A stretch of DNA of 26,538 bases from CAG-791 sp963605745 (GTDB lineage: Bacteria; Bacillota; Clostridia; Lachnospirales; Lachnospiraceae), in contig CAVCWT010000034.1 in assembly GCA_963605745.1 (NCBI GenBank), positions 1-26,538 of the forward strand, read 5' to 3'. The stretch's first letter is position 1. Every line of letters starts with the position of its first letter. The position numbers and the translations under genes were made by a program. Shown piece after piece: positions 1-8,044 of the stretch. The notes beneath the pieces are model-generated. The model was not told the DNA's origin, did no database searches, and was given only the letters and a program-made list of their open reading frames with translations.

Positions 1-90
1 ATATCCACTCATTTCAATCAATAGAAAACGGACTTGTCAGTGCCGGATTTCAAATACCTTAAAGTGCCGGGTTCATTAATTGCAAATAAG

Positions 91-137
91 GGCTGCGCCT
101 GATGTCTGCTTGCAGACGTTGGGCGCAGCCTGTTTTT
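91..137 (+). terminator. Rho-independent terminator of an upstream gene
   Basis: A 9-bp outer stem (GGCTGCGCC at 91-99 with GGCGCAGCC at 122-130) encloses a second hairpin (GTCTGC/GCAGAC), and the stem is followed by TGTTTTT. It ends transcription from a gene to the left of the window. No coding sequence is recognisable in bases 1-90, which hold only an 8-bp direct repeat (AGTGCCGG). Confidence 0.8.
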
Positions 138-238
138 GCAGAAGAAAGAAGAAAACATACGTAATGCCAAAGTGAGTTCCATGCGATACTATGTGCGATA
201 TGGGGACGGAAACGGGAAAGATTTTCACGCATTTTTTA

Positions 239-266
239 CATTTCGTTCCCTATTTTGGCATTTCGT
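239..266 (+). promoter_or_regulatory. Direct repeats, candidate LytTR operator
   Basis: CATTTCGT occurs at 239-246 and again at 259-266, a 20-bp period or about two helical turns, immediately upstream of the candidate -35 box of the GH3 gene. LytTR regulators usually bind pairs of short direct repeats about two turns apart, and a LytTR regulator gene lies just downstream of this GH3 gene. The match to the published LytTR half-site is only partial, read on the minus strand as TACGAAATG and AACGAAATG, so the assignment is an inference. Confidence 0.35.
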
Positions 267-273
267 ACCGTTT

Positions 274-302
274 TTTACGTAAATGGGAATACTTTTTATA
301 TA
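274..302 (+). promoter_or_regulatory. Candidate promoter of the first GH3 gene
   Basis: TTTACG (274-279), a 17-bp spacer and TATATA (297-302) fit a housekeeping sigma promoter about 84 bp ahead of the start codon. The two CATTTCGT repeats sit directly upstream. No other good candidate is visible in 138-385. The gap also contains a 60-codon open frame with no ribosome binding site or recognisable similarity. Confidence 0.4.
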
Positions 303-385
303 CTGGGTTCAAGAAATCTCCCCAAGCTGATATACCTGCCGGCGGTGTAATGGCGAAAGCGGAGGAAATATAAGGAGGGAAACAA

Positions 386-3300
386 ATGAACCCCAGCAAC
401 AAAAAGGGTAAATCAGGTCTTGCCATCAAGATTATGATGCCCATCACTGCAATATTACTGGTACTGTCCTTGGTCTTGAACTACGTGGCAAACTACTTTG
501 ACTACATTCTGGACCAGTACATCGGCGCAGCCAAGGTCACGGTCACCAAGGCCGAGGGAACCGAGGACTGGAACACTGACTACTACGGTAAATCTAACAC
601 TACTGCGGAAGATGCCGCACAGCACTCCCGCGATGTCTGCTTGCAGGTTGCCGAAGAAGGCTTTGTCCTGCTGAAGAACAAAGACAATACCCTGCCCCTG
701 ACGAACACCTCCAAGGTCAGCGTGTTCGGCTGGGCCTTCTCCAACCCGGTATATGGCGGTACCGGTTCCGGCAGCTCGGACGCCTCTACGTCCATCAGCC
801 CGAAGCAGGGCCTTGAGGATGCCGGCTTTGAAGTAAACCCCACGCTGCAAAGCAGCTACGACAAGTGGAGCAAGGATACTGGCAACACGGTACGTCCCGG
901 TGCCAGCACGGATGGCGTGAATGCTTCTTCCAGCTACTGGATGCTGCCGGAAATGCCTGTCACCGATGACATGGTTGCACAGGCTGCCGACTACTCCGAC
1001 ACCGCCATCGTCTGGATTGCCCGTCAGGGCGGCGAGGGTCAGGACGAAGCCCTGAACATGAACGCTGCGCTGAACGGTTCCACCGACCCCCAGATGGGTT
1101 ACAGTGAGACCAAGCACTATCTGGAGCTGACCGATGCCGAGGAAGCCACCATCAGCGCATTGGAGCAGAATGACGGCATCAAGAATATTGTGGTTGTTAT
1201 CAACTCCTCCAACCAGATGGAACTGGCCGAACTGGAGAATGACCCGAAAATCAGCGCGGTTTTGTACGCGGCTGCGGGCGGCAGCACCGGTTTTGAAGCT
1301 GTGGGCGAGATCCTGCGCGGCACGGTGAACCCCTCCGGCAAGCTGGCCGACACGATGTACGCCAACTTCAAGCTGGACCCCACCTACCAGAACGTCAGCG
1401 ACCCCAATCTGTATGAGACCACGGGTCCCTCCGTCAACTGGTACGGCGCAGAAAACCGCATCGAGGACAGTGAGGAGGGTGGCAGCTACTCTTACACCGC
1501 CTTTATGCAGTACGAGGAAGGCATCTACCTTGGCTACCGCTACTATGAGACGGCCTTTGATCTGGCTACTGAAAGCGCTGGGCAGGAAGCTGCCGACGCA
1601 TGGTACTACGGCTGGAAGAAAGACGAGCCTATTACGGTTGGCTCCACTACCGGCAGTAGCGATACCGGCGTTGTCTATCCGTTCGGCTACGGCCTGAGCT
1701 ACACCGACTTCTCTTGGGAGGTCGTGGACCAAAAGTTGGATGTTGCTACCACTGACAGCCTGTCCGTTACTGTTAAGGTTACGAACAACGGCAGTGTTGC
1801 CGGTAAGGACGTTGTGGAGCTGTACTACACGGCACCCTACACCGAGGGAGGCGCTGAGAAGTCCACCGTTGTAATGGGCGCTTACGAAAAGACTGGTCTG
1901 ATTCAGCCTGGTGCGTCTGAGAATGTCACTTTGACCCTGCCCGTTGAGGATATGGCTTCCTATGACCAGAACCATGCCAACTCCGATGGCACGACCGGCT
2001 GCTATGTGCTGGATGCCGGTGACTACAAGCTGACTCTGCGCACCGATGCCCACACCGTCAAGTCTGATGACTGCGTGCTGACCTACACTGTCAACGACAC
2101 GAAAGCCTACGATACCGATGCAAACAAGCGCCAGAGCGACCTGACCGCCGCTACGAATGCTTTTACCGATGACCTTGCTGAGCGCAGCACCAACATGGTC
2201 GATTTCTCCCGTGCCGATTGGGGTACCAAAGCCGGTGAGGGTACGTTCCCCACGATGGCTACGGACGAAGACCGCGTAATGTCCGATGCCCTCAAGACCG
2301 CACTGCAAGGTAAGACCGCTGGCGGTGTTTCCATGACTACCGGTACTGCTACTATGACCGGTACGTTCAGCCCCTCCGCAGAAGGTTACATCCATGATGA
2401 CGATGTGATGCCCACGACCGGCGCGGAGAATGGTATTCAGCTGATCAGCCTACGCGGCTTGAGCTACGACGATGAAGCGTGGAATGACTTTATGGATCAG
2501 CTCACGGTTGATGAGATGGAATCCCTGATTTGCGGCGGCAGCTTTGCTTCTGCCGGTATCGACCGCTTGGGCATTCCCGCAGCCGCCGACAACGACGGTC
2601 CTGCCGCCATCAAGTGGCAGGGCGCAGCCGGTGACGTGAACGGCGATGGCGGTTCCGGCAGCTCTCAGGCTATGCCGTCTGAGGTTGTCATGGCCTGCAC
2701 TTGGAACGATGACCTGATTTACGAGGTTGGCGAAGCCATTGGTGAAGAGGGCTTGCAGAATGGTGTTTCCGGCTGGTATGCACCCGGTCTGGATATGCAC
2801 CGCACCCCGTTCGGCGGCCGTAACTTTGAGTATTTCTCTGAGGACCCCGTCCTTGCTGGCAACCTGTGCGCACAGGAAGTTTCCGGCGCAGCCTCTAAGG
2901 GCGTTTATGCCTACGTTAAGCACTTTGTTGTTAACGATACCGAAACCTACCGTAACCTCGATGCCATCGGCAACTGGGAGGGCATCAACAAGAGCTGGCG
3001 CTTCATGGGCGCTACCGATGACCTGACTTGCTCCATTTGGGTCACCGAGCAGGCGCTGCGTGAAATCTACATGAAGCCTTACGAAATCGTTGTCAAGACC
3101 GCTACTACCGAGGAAAGCTACATTGCAGATGAGAACGGCACTGTGGAAACCAAGACGGTTCCCGCTTGCACGGCCATCATGTCTGCCTTTACCTACATCG
3201 GTCAGACTTGGTGCGGTGCGAACAGCAACCTGCTGAATACCGTTCTGCGTGATGAGTGGGGCTTCCAAGGCACGGTCATCACGGATGCAGCCGCTTATCC

Positions 3301-3631
3301 GTACATGAGCCAGGACAACTTCGTCTTTAACGGCGGTGATCTGCTGCTGGCCATCGGTCAGAATAATCTGCTGGATGAAACCAAGAACACCGCTTCCGGC
3401 GTGATTGCCATGCGCCGTGCGACGAAGAACATCCTGTACACCAAGGTAAATTCCAATGCAATGAACGAGGTTGCTCCCAACTCCATTATCCATACCGGCA
3501 TTGCCCCGTGGCAGTACCTGTGCTACGGCATCATTGCAGTTTGCGCGGTCCTGTTCGTGGTCGTCTGGGGTATGTTCTTCTACGGTCTGCATAAGAACAA
3601 AAAGAAGAATGTCACCGTTGAAATCAAGTAA
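386..3631 (+). CDS. Permuted GH3 beta-glycosidase, membrane-anchored at both ends
   Basis: A 1081-residue glycoside hydrolase of family 3, probably a beta-glucosidase-type exo-enzyme. The start is set by AAGGAGGG at 372-379. Domain order is permuted relative to most GH3 enzymes. The alpha/beta sandwich (C-domain) comes first, about residues 90-390, with GGEGQD and candidate acid/base Glu217. An Fn3-like domain follows at about 443-560. The TIM-barrel (N-domain) is last, about 690-1020, with NDGP at 736-739, GRNFEYFSED at 811-820, KHF at 845-847 and candidate nucleophile Asp967 in VITD. This order is known from Ruminococcus albus and Butyrivibrio beta-glucosidases. A hydrophobic segment at about 12-34 follows a lysine-rich start, and another at 1043-1068 precedes KNKKK. 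Both ends should therefore be cytoplasmic and the enzyme outside. Substrate cannot be read from the sequence. A LytTR/GHKL pair follows downstream. Confidence 0.93.
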   Translation: MNPSNKKGKSGLAIKIMMPITAILLVLSLVLNYVANYFDYILDQYIGAAKVTVTKAEGTEDWNTDYYGKSNTTAEDAAQHSRDVCLQVAEEGFVLLKNKDNTLPLTNTSKVSVFGWAFSNPVYGGTGSGSSDASTSISPKQGLEDAGFEVNPTLQSSYDKWSKDTGNTVRPGASTDGVNASSSYWMLPEMPVTDDMVAQAADYSDTAIVWIARQGGEGQDEALNMNAALNGSTDPQMGYSETKHYLELTDAEEATISALEQNDGIKNIVVVINSSNQMELAELENDPKISAVLYAAAGGSTGFEAVGEILRGTVNPSGKLADTMYANFKLDPTYQNVSDPNLYETTGPSVNWYGAENRIEDSEEGGSYSYTAFMQYEEGIYLGYRYYETAFDLATESAGQEAADAWYYGWKKDEPITVGSTTGSSDTGVVYPFGYGLSYTDFSWEVVDQKLDVATTDSLSVTVKVTNNGSVAGKDVVELYYTAPYTEGGAEKSTVVMGAYEKTGLIQPGASENVTLTLPVEDMASYDQNHANSDGTTGCYVLDAGDYKLTLRTDAHTVKSDDCVLTYTVNDTKAYDTDANKRQSDLTAATNAFTDDLAERSTNMVDFSRADWGTKAGEGTFPTMATDEDRVMSDALKTALQGKTAGGVSMTTGTATMTGTFSPSAEGYIHDDDVMPTTGAENGIQLISLRGLSYDDEAWNDFMDQLTVDEMESLICGGSFASAGIDRLGIPAAADNDGPAAIKWQGAAGDVNGDGGSGSSQAMPSEVVMACTWNDDLIYEVGEAIGEEGLQNGVSGWYAPGLDMHRTPFGGRNFEYFSEDPVLAGNLCAQEVSGAASKGVYAYVKHFVVNDTETYRNLDAIGNWEGINKSWRFMGATDDLTCSIWVTEQALREIYMKPYEIVVKTATTEESYIADENGTVETKTVPACTAIMSAFTYIGQTWCGANSNLLNTVLRDEWGFQGTVITDAAAYPYMSQDNFVFNGGDLLLAIGQNNLLDETKNTASGVIAMRRATKNILYTKVNSNAMNEVAPNSIIHTGIAPWQYLCYGIIAVCAVLFVVVWGMFFYGLHKNKKKNVTVEIK

Positions 3632-3663
3632 ATAAAAGTATATACATTTTCCGGCGGCATTAG

Positions 3664-3720
3664 GTGCAGCCCTGCGACAGTGCGAGACTTGATTTCGCGG
3701 CGCAGGGCTGCATTTTTGTT
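3664..3720 (+). terminator. Rho-independent terminator after the first GH3 gene
   Basis: A 12-bp stem, TGCAGCCCTGCG (3665-3676) with CGCAGGGCTGCA (3701-3712), is followed by TTTTTGTT. It separates the GH3 transcript from the two-component genes. Confidence 0.9.
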
Positions 3721-3740
3721 GTACTGCGGCGGAAAACACA

Positions 3741-3768
3741 TTGACAATCACGGCATAGCTCGCAGAAT
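3741..3768 (+). promoter_or_regulatory. Candidate promoter of the two-component operon
   Basis: A perfect -35 box TTGACA (3741-3746), a 16-bp spacer and a weaker CAGAAT (3763-3768) lie 36 bp ahead of the response regulator start and after the terminator. The regulator and kinase therefore probably have their own transcript. Confidence 0.5.
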
Positions 3769-3804
3769 TAGCAGTAGGAATATTGAAAAAAGGAGCTATG
3801 CAGG

Positions 3805-4527
3805 ATGTATTCGATTGCGGTCTGCGATGACGAAAAAACAGCAATGCAGTACATCGTACATGATGTACGGGCAAACTTTGAAAAGCTGAATCAGCCGGTT
3901 CTGGTGGACGGTTACACCGACCCGCAGGACTTGGAAGCACGGCTGAAGCAAGGCACGACCTACGATGCCCTTTTGCTGGATATTGATATGCCCGGATTGG
4001 ACGGCATTGAACTGTGCCGCCACTTCCGCCAGCAGGACGGCGATGCGCTGATCGTGTTTGTATCGAACCGCGAGGAACTGGTATTCCAGACGTTTGAGGT
4101 ATCGCCGTTCCGCTTCATCCGCAAAAGCCACTTCTCGGCGGAAATTGAAAAGCTCTGCCTTGATATGAACACTGAACTAGGCCGCCGCGCCGAGCGTTAT
4201 CTCTGCATCAAGGACGAGCCCGGTAACACGGTGGTATCGGTCAGCATCAACAAACTGTACTATGTCGAGGCCAGCCGCAAGGTCTGCCTTCTGCACACCA
4301 AGGACGGCGTTATCGAGATAAAGGCAGCATTCAAGGACATAAAAAGCGAATTGGATGCCTTTGATTTCCTGTGGCCGCACCGCAGCTATCTGGTGAATCC
4401 GCATTTCATTTTCCGGCTGGATAACACCGATGTGGTGCTTGACAACGGTGAAAAGATCCCGTTGAGCCGCAACCGTGTGACCGAAGTCAAAAGTGAGTTT
4501 TTCCGCTGGAGGAGGGCCGGATTATGA
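3805..4527 (+). CDS. LytTR-family response regulator
   Basis: A 240-residue AgrA/LytR-like transcription regulator. Residues 1-120 form a receiver domain with the acidic pair in CDDE (7-10), phospho-acceptor Asp59 in LLLDIDMPG and Lys107 in FIRKS. Residues 141-236 form a LytTR DNA-binding domain with the typical LYYVEAS and HRSYLVNP motifs. GGAG at 3791-3794 supports the start. The stop codon overlaps the start of the histidine kinase (ATGA), so the two are co-translated. Its targets are not shown by the sequence. The adjacent GH3 gene, with direct repeats in its promoter, is the obvious candidate, and autoregulation is possible. Confidence 0.92.
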   Translation: MYSIAVCDDEKTAMQYIVHDVRANFEKLNQPVLVDGYTDPQDLEARLKQGTTYDALLLDIDMPGLDGIELCRHFRQQDGDALIVFVSNREELVFQTFEVSPFRFIRKSHFSAEIEKLCLDMNTELGRRAERYLCIKDEPGNTVVSVSINKLYYVEASRKVCLLHTKDGVIEIKAAFKDIKSELDAFDFLWPHRSYLVNPHFIFRLDNTDVVLDNGEKIPLSRNRVTEVKSEFFRWRRAGL

Positions 4528-5846
4528 TGCAGTGGGTTCATTGTGTTTTGGATTGGTATGGAATCTTGAATTATGCCTGCCTGTTGCTGATGATTCGCAG
4601 CGCTTTCCCCCGGAAAGTATCGCGTGGGATTTCCTGTGCGGGCATTGTACTTTCAACGGTAGGCTATGCCCTGTGTAACGGGACTTTGCAATTCATCGGT
4701 AGCACTATAGGGGCACCGGGAGCAGCTCTGTATACGATTTATCTGCTTCTTATGGTTTTGTGCGCTTGGCTTTATACCCATGTCTGTTTGAAGGCGCTGG
4801 ATAGCCAGTGCGTCTGTTCGCTGCTGTTCTTTGTCAGCAACGTATTGCTGGCCAACGCGGTTGCAAAGGTTGCTTTGGCTGACCTGCCAAGTACAGCATC
4901 CGTGCTGAGTGACTTACTGGCTGTGGTGATCCTGTGCGCGTTTGCGTATGTGTACCGACTCGTGACAGTGCCCGCAAAATCGAACCTTTCGTACTCGTAC
5001 TGGGCAACGATCAGTGTCACGCCCGTCATTATGATGGTTTTGACAGGACTATGGGCAGGAGAAAAGCAGGGCAACCACTTTCTGGCAACCGGCATCGTGC
5101 TGCTGACGATGGATGTGCTGATCTACCTGCTGTTTATGCGCCTGATGAAAGAAATGCAGACGCAGGTCAAGCTGGCACTGGACAACCAGACGCTGGCGTT
5201 CCAAATCCGCCAGATGGACAACGTGAAAGTCATGCTGGAAAACACCCGCGCCGCTCGCCATGAGCTGCGCAATAACTACTTCCTGATCGAATCCATGATT
5301 CGGGAAGAAAAATATAACGACGCTTTAGAATATCTGCACAAAGTGGTAGAGCCGTCTTTTGCAAGGAACGAAACTATCTCGACGGGCAACCATTTTGTGG
5401 ATATGCTTCTCTCTCAAAAAGTAGATGAATGTCGGCAGCGCAATGTCCCCACGGCGCTCAATGTGCTGCTGCCGCCTAAAATTGCCATCAATCAGCAGAT
5501 GCTTTGCAGTTTGATTTTTAACCTGTGGGATAACGCCATCGAAGCCTCTGAAAAAGTGGAGAACCCGGACATTCGCTTCTCTATGCACGAGGTCAAGGGC
5601 TATCTTGCCATTGAGATACGCAATAAAATTGAGAAGTCTGTATTGGCGGACAACCCCAAGCTGCACACTAGCAAGCGCGACAACGACAACCACGGCATCG
5701 GAATCAAAATGATACGACAGGTCGTGGAGTATTGTGACGGCGATTTGCAGATTTTTGAAGAAAACGAACACTTCGTGGTGAGTATTCTGTTGGCATGCAA
5801 GCTACGGATGCGCTGTCACCATCGCAAAGGATGGCAAGGAGGTTGA
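4524..5846 (+). CDS. GHKL-type sensor histidine kinase, 3' end replaced at a junction
   Basis: An AgrC-like sensor kinase, 440 residues as read. Residues 1-205 are hydrophobic, with about six membrane segments and no extracellular sensor domain. A helical region carries phospho-acceptor His246 in RHELRNNY. The GHKL ATPase domain follows, with an N-box (NLWDNAIEA, 333-341) and a G-box (HGIGIKM, 390-396). It should phosphorylate the LytTR regulator encoded just upstream, which it overlaps by 4 bp. The family normally ends right after the FVVSILL-like strand (418-423 here). The last ~15 residues (from about Cys425) are basic, unlike the family, and overlap a different-frame HPr fragment starting near 5800. 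The true 3' end has therefore probably been lost. Catalytic parts are all present. Confidence 0.87.
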   Translation: MMQWVHCVLDWYGILNYACLLLMIRSAFPRKVSRGISCAGIVLSTVGYALCNGTLQFIGSTIGAPGAALYTIYLLLMVLCAWLYTHVCLKALDSQCVCSLLFFVSNVLLANAVAKVALADLPSTASVLSDLLAVVILCAFAYVYRLVTVPAKSNLSYSYWATISVTPVIMMVLTGLWAGEKQGNHFLATGIVLLTMDVLIYLLFMRLMKEMQTQVKLALDNQTLAFQIRQMDNVKVMLENTRAARHELRNNYFLIESMIREEKYNDALEYLHKVVEPSFARNETISTGNHFVDMLLSQKVDECRQRNVPTALNVLLPPKIAINQQMLCSLIFNLWDNAIEASEKVENPDIRFSMHEVKGYLAIEIRNKIEKSVLADNPKLHTSKRDNDNHGIGIKMIRQVVEYCDGDLQIFEENEHFVVSILLACKLRMRCHHRKGWQGG

Positions 5847-5970
5847 TGCCAAGAGAATCATGGGAGTCATGAGCCTTGGCGTTAAGACCGGCATGGAAGT
5901 AGCAGTAAAGTGTGATGGCGAGGACGCTGCCATTGCAGAATTGGAGGCATTCTTCAAGGAGAATCTTTAA
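5800..5970 (+). pseudogene. ptsH: HPr (PTS phosphocarrier) lacking its N-terminal third
   Basis: The frame ending at 5968-5970 encodes 56 residues that match the C-terminal two thirds of HPr, including KDGKEV and the IMGVMSLGVK core, and ending in EAFFKENL. HPr is normally about 85-88 residues. The missing part carries His15, the residue phosphorylated by enzyme I. There is no start codon or ribosome binding site in frame, and the upstream sequence belongs to the histidine kinase in another frame. The position of regulatory Ser46 in Gram-positive HPr is Arg here (AKRIMG). The position 2 bp before ptsI is the usual ptsHI arrangement. It is non-functional unless the join is an assembly error. 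Confidence 0.82.
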
Positions 5971-5972
5971 TT

Positions 5973-7589
5973 ATGATTAAACTCCAGGGAAAAAGTGTTT
6001 TTTCAGGAATAGCTATAGGCAAGCTATTGATCTACCAGACCAAGGACCATCTGGTAAAAAGAGAAAAAATAGAAGATCCAGAGGCAGAGATTGCCCGTTA
6101 CAAAGAGGCGAAAGACAAGGCAAAGGATCAGCTGGCAGCTCTCTATGATAAGGCCCTCAAGGAGGTCGGCGAGGCTAATGCTGCCATCTTCGAGGTTCAC
6201 CAGATGATGTTAGATGATCTGGACTATGAGGAATCTATTATCAATATCATTCAGACCCAAGGGGTCAATGCAGAGTATGCTGTGGCCACTACCGGGGACA
6301 ACTTTTCAGAGATGTTTGCCTCCATGGACGATGACTATATGAAAGCTCGTTCCGTGGATGTAAAGGATATCTCAAACCGTGTCATTAAGATGCTTCAGGG
6401 AGGCGAGGGAAAGGCTTCCCTGGAGGAGCCGGTTATTCTCGTGGCAGAGGATTTGACTCCATCAGAGACTGTACAGCTGGACAAGTCCAAGATCCTTTCC
6501 TTTGTTACCCGCCTTGGGTCTACCAATTCACACACAGCAATCCTGACCCGCACCATGAATATCCCAGCCTTGATAGGTATTGATTTTACGGAGGATATGA
6601 ATGGAAAGGATGCCATTGTTGATGGAGCGTCAGGCCTTTTCATCATTGAGCCAGATGCTGCAACCCTGGCTGAGTACCAGGTCAAAAAGCAGGAGCTTGA
6701 TGACAAGGCACGCCTCCTCTTGGAGCTTAAGGGCAAGGAGAATGTCACCCTTGATGGCCATAAGATTAATCTCTATGCCAACATTGGCGGAGTGGGAGAT
6801 GTGGCCTCGGTGCTGGCCAACGATGCAGGGGGCATAGGCCTTTTTCGTTCAGAGTTTCTCTATCTGGAAAATGATGACTATCCTTCAGAGGAGGCTCAGC
6901 TCAAGGCCTACAAGGCTGTAGCTGAAAATATGGCAGGCAAGAAGGTTATCATCCGTACCCTTGATATAGGGGCAGACAAGCAGGTAGGCTACTTCAACCT
7001 GGACAAGGAGGACAACCCAGCCATGGGCTATAGAGCCATCCGTATCTGCCTTGACAGGGTGGATGTCTTCAAGACACAGCTGAGAGCCCTTTATCGGGCA
7101 GCCTACTATGGAAATATCTCCATCATGTTTCCAATGATTGTGTCTCTTGATGAGGTGCACCGCATTAAGGAAATCGTGGCAGAGGTCAAGGCGGAGTTGG
7201 ATGAGATGGACATCCCCTATGGCAATCCAGAGCTTGGTGTCATGATTGAGACACCGGCCGCTGTAATGATGAGCCGTGAGCTTGCTGAGGAGGTAGACTT
7301 CTTCTCCATCGGAACCAACGACCTGACCCAATACATGCTGGCCTGTGACAGACAGAATCCACATCTGGAGTCTACCTGTGATCCACATCACCCAGCAGTA
7401 CTTAGAGCCATCGAGCTGACCATCAAAAATGGCCATGAGGGAGGCGTCTGTGTAGGCATCTGCGGCGAGCTTGGTGCAGACACCAGCCTCACAGAGACCT
7501 TCATCAAGATGGGGGTAGATGAGCTGTCAGTTAGTCCATCTCGCATCCTTACTGTAAGAGAGGCCATCAGAAAATCTTCATATAGGTAG
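5973..7589 (+). CDS. ptsI: Phosphoenolpyruvate-protein phosphotransferase (PTS enzyme I)
   Basis: A 538-residue soluble enzyme I, which transfers phosphate from phosphoenolpyruvate to HPr to drive PTS sugar uptake. It is a little shorter than the 570-575 residues of E. coli or B. subtilis and appears complete. The N-terminal helical HPr-binding region is followed by the phosphohistidine motif with His187 in STNSHTAI. The C-terminal PEP-binding barrel has GIGLFRSEFLY, NPAMGYRAIRI, IETPAAV, SIGTNDLTQY and active Cys497 in VGICGELGAD. AAGGAG at 5957-5962 supports the start. It follows the HPr fragment by 2 bp. Codon choice (many cca, gga and aga) differs from the GH3/LytTR genes on the left, which fits the view that this block has a different origin from its flanks. 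Confidence 0.95.
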   Translation: MIKLQGKSVFSGIAIGKLLIYQTKDHLVKREKIEDPEAEIARYKEAKDKAKDQLAALYDKALKEVGEANAAIFEVHQMMLDDLDYEESIINIIQTQGVNAEYAVATTGDNFSEMFASMDDDYMKARSVDVKDISNRVIKMLQGGEGKASLEEPVILVAEDLTPSETVQLDKSKILSFVTRLGSTNSHTAILTRTMNIPALIGIDFTEDMNGKDAIVDGASGLFIIEPDAATLAEYQVKKQELDDKARLLLELKGKENVTLDGHKINLYANIGGVGDVASVLANDAGGIGLFRSEFLYLENDDYPSEEAQLKAYKAVAENMAGKKVIIRTLDIGADKQVGYFNLDKEDNPAMGYRAIRICLDRVDVFKTQLRALYRAAYYGNISIMFPMIVSLDEVHRIKEIVAEVKAELDEMDIPYGNPELGVMIETPAAVMMSRELAEEVDFFSIGTNDLTQYMLACDRQNPHLESTCDPHHPAVLRAIELTIKNGHEGGVCVGICGELGADTSLTETFIKMGVDELSVSPSRILTVREAIRKSSYR

Positions 7590-7611
7590 GCGTTCAATAA
7601 AGGAAAAGCAT

Positions 7612-7707
7612 ATGAAAGTTGTTATAGCAATTGATTCTTTCAAAGGGAGCATGACTTCCTTGCAGGCAGGAGAAAGCGCTGGATTATTGGAGGTGACGTT
7701 CGGGTAA
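7612..7707 (+). pseudogene. glxK: Glycerate kinase, only the first ~25 codons
   Basis: A start codon with an upstream AAAGGA opens a frame of 31 codons beginning MKVVIAIDSFKGSMTS. This matches the N-terminal strand and SFKGS substrate loop of glycerate kinases, which are about 370-380 residues long. Similarity stops at about base 7680 (residue 23), after which the sequence belongs to an HxlR-type regulator in another frame and this frame soon hits a stop. It is a truncated remnant. The order ptsH-ptsI-glycerate kinase looks like part of a native operon clipped at both ends. Confidence 0.7.
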
Positions 7708-7874
7708 ACAGATGCCCGGTGGCAACAGCAGTGGCAATTGGTGGCGGCAAATGGAAGATTCTTATTAGACGAAACCTTCGGGTACACCCATGGGGATTTA
7801 ATGAGCGGCAGCGAGATCTGGAAGGCATATCTCAGAAAGGTCGACCGGACACCGACGAATTGCACAATCAATAG
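7683..7874 (+). pseudogene. HxlR-family transcriptional regulator fragment
   Basis: In one frame this region encodes CPVATAVAIGGGKWKILI, then WGFNERQRDLEGISQK. These are the diagnostic winged-helix motifs of HxlR regulators (CPV...GGKW.. and FNEL...GISQK). Similarity ends abruptly after GISQK, where the recognition-wing half (usually VLT..LR.LE) should follow, and a stop appears 10 codons later. There is no start codon in frame, although GGAGGTGA lies just before the likely original start near 7698. I read it as a decayed or truncated regulator of about half the normal length (100-120 residues). A competing open frame over the same bases shows no similarity. Confidence 0.6.
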
Positions 7875-8044
7875 CCTCCTGAGTTAGCATAATTGCACTA
7901 TATGCTTTGCGAGCGGTCCGAAACGATTGCAGTTTGTGCGTTTAAAACGACAGATTGTGTAAAAAAAAGAATCGAATTCGGAAAACTGATACCATATTTT
8001 GCAAAGCCCCGGCAGAGCGCTGGGAGAAAAGGGAGGAAAAAGAT
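7875..8044. other. Leader region of the second GH3 gene, no gene seen
   Basis: This 170-bp stretch is AT-rich and holds a poly-A tract (about 7961-7969). The CATTTCGT repeats found ahead of the first GH3 gene are absent. I see no convincing promoter, terminator or coding sequence. A reading frame open from 7955 joins the downstream GH3 frame but lacks a ribosome binding site, and I do not take it as the start. Confidence 0.4.

Noticed and set aside
191..373. 60-codon frame ahead of the first GH3 gene
   Set aside because: It has no ribosome binding site, covers the likely promoter and repeats, and shows no recognisable similarity.
455..2395. Long open frame (646 codons) on the minus strand inside the first GH3 gene
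   Set aside because: It lies fully antisense to a gene with intact catalytic motifs, has no ribosome binding site or recognisable domain, and arises from codon bias of the sense gene. The same applies to the minus-strand frame at 2450-3940.
7708..7887. Alternative frame over the HxlR fragment containing an apparent protein-like stretch (RFLLDETFGYTHGD)
   Set aside because: The overlapping frame carries diagnostic HxlR motifs (CPV, GGKWKILI, GISQK), so this is only its frame-shifted reading.
7955..8044. Upstream start for the second GH3 gene adding 30 residues
   Set aside because: There is no ribosome binding site at 7955, whereas GGGAGG lies before 8045. The extra residues are basic and would precede the membrane segment without similarity.
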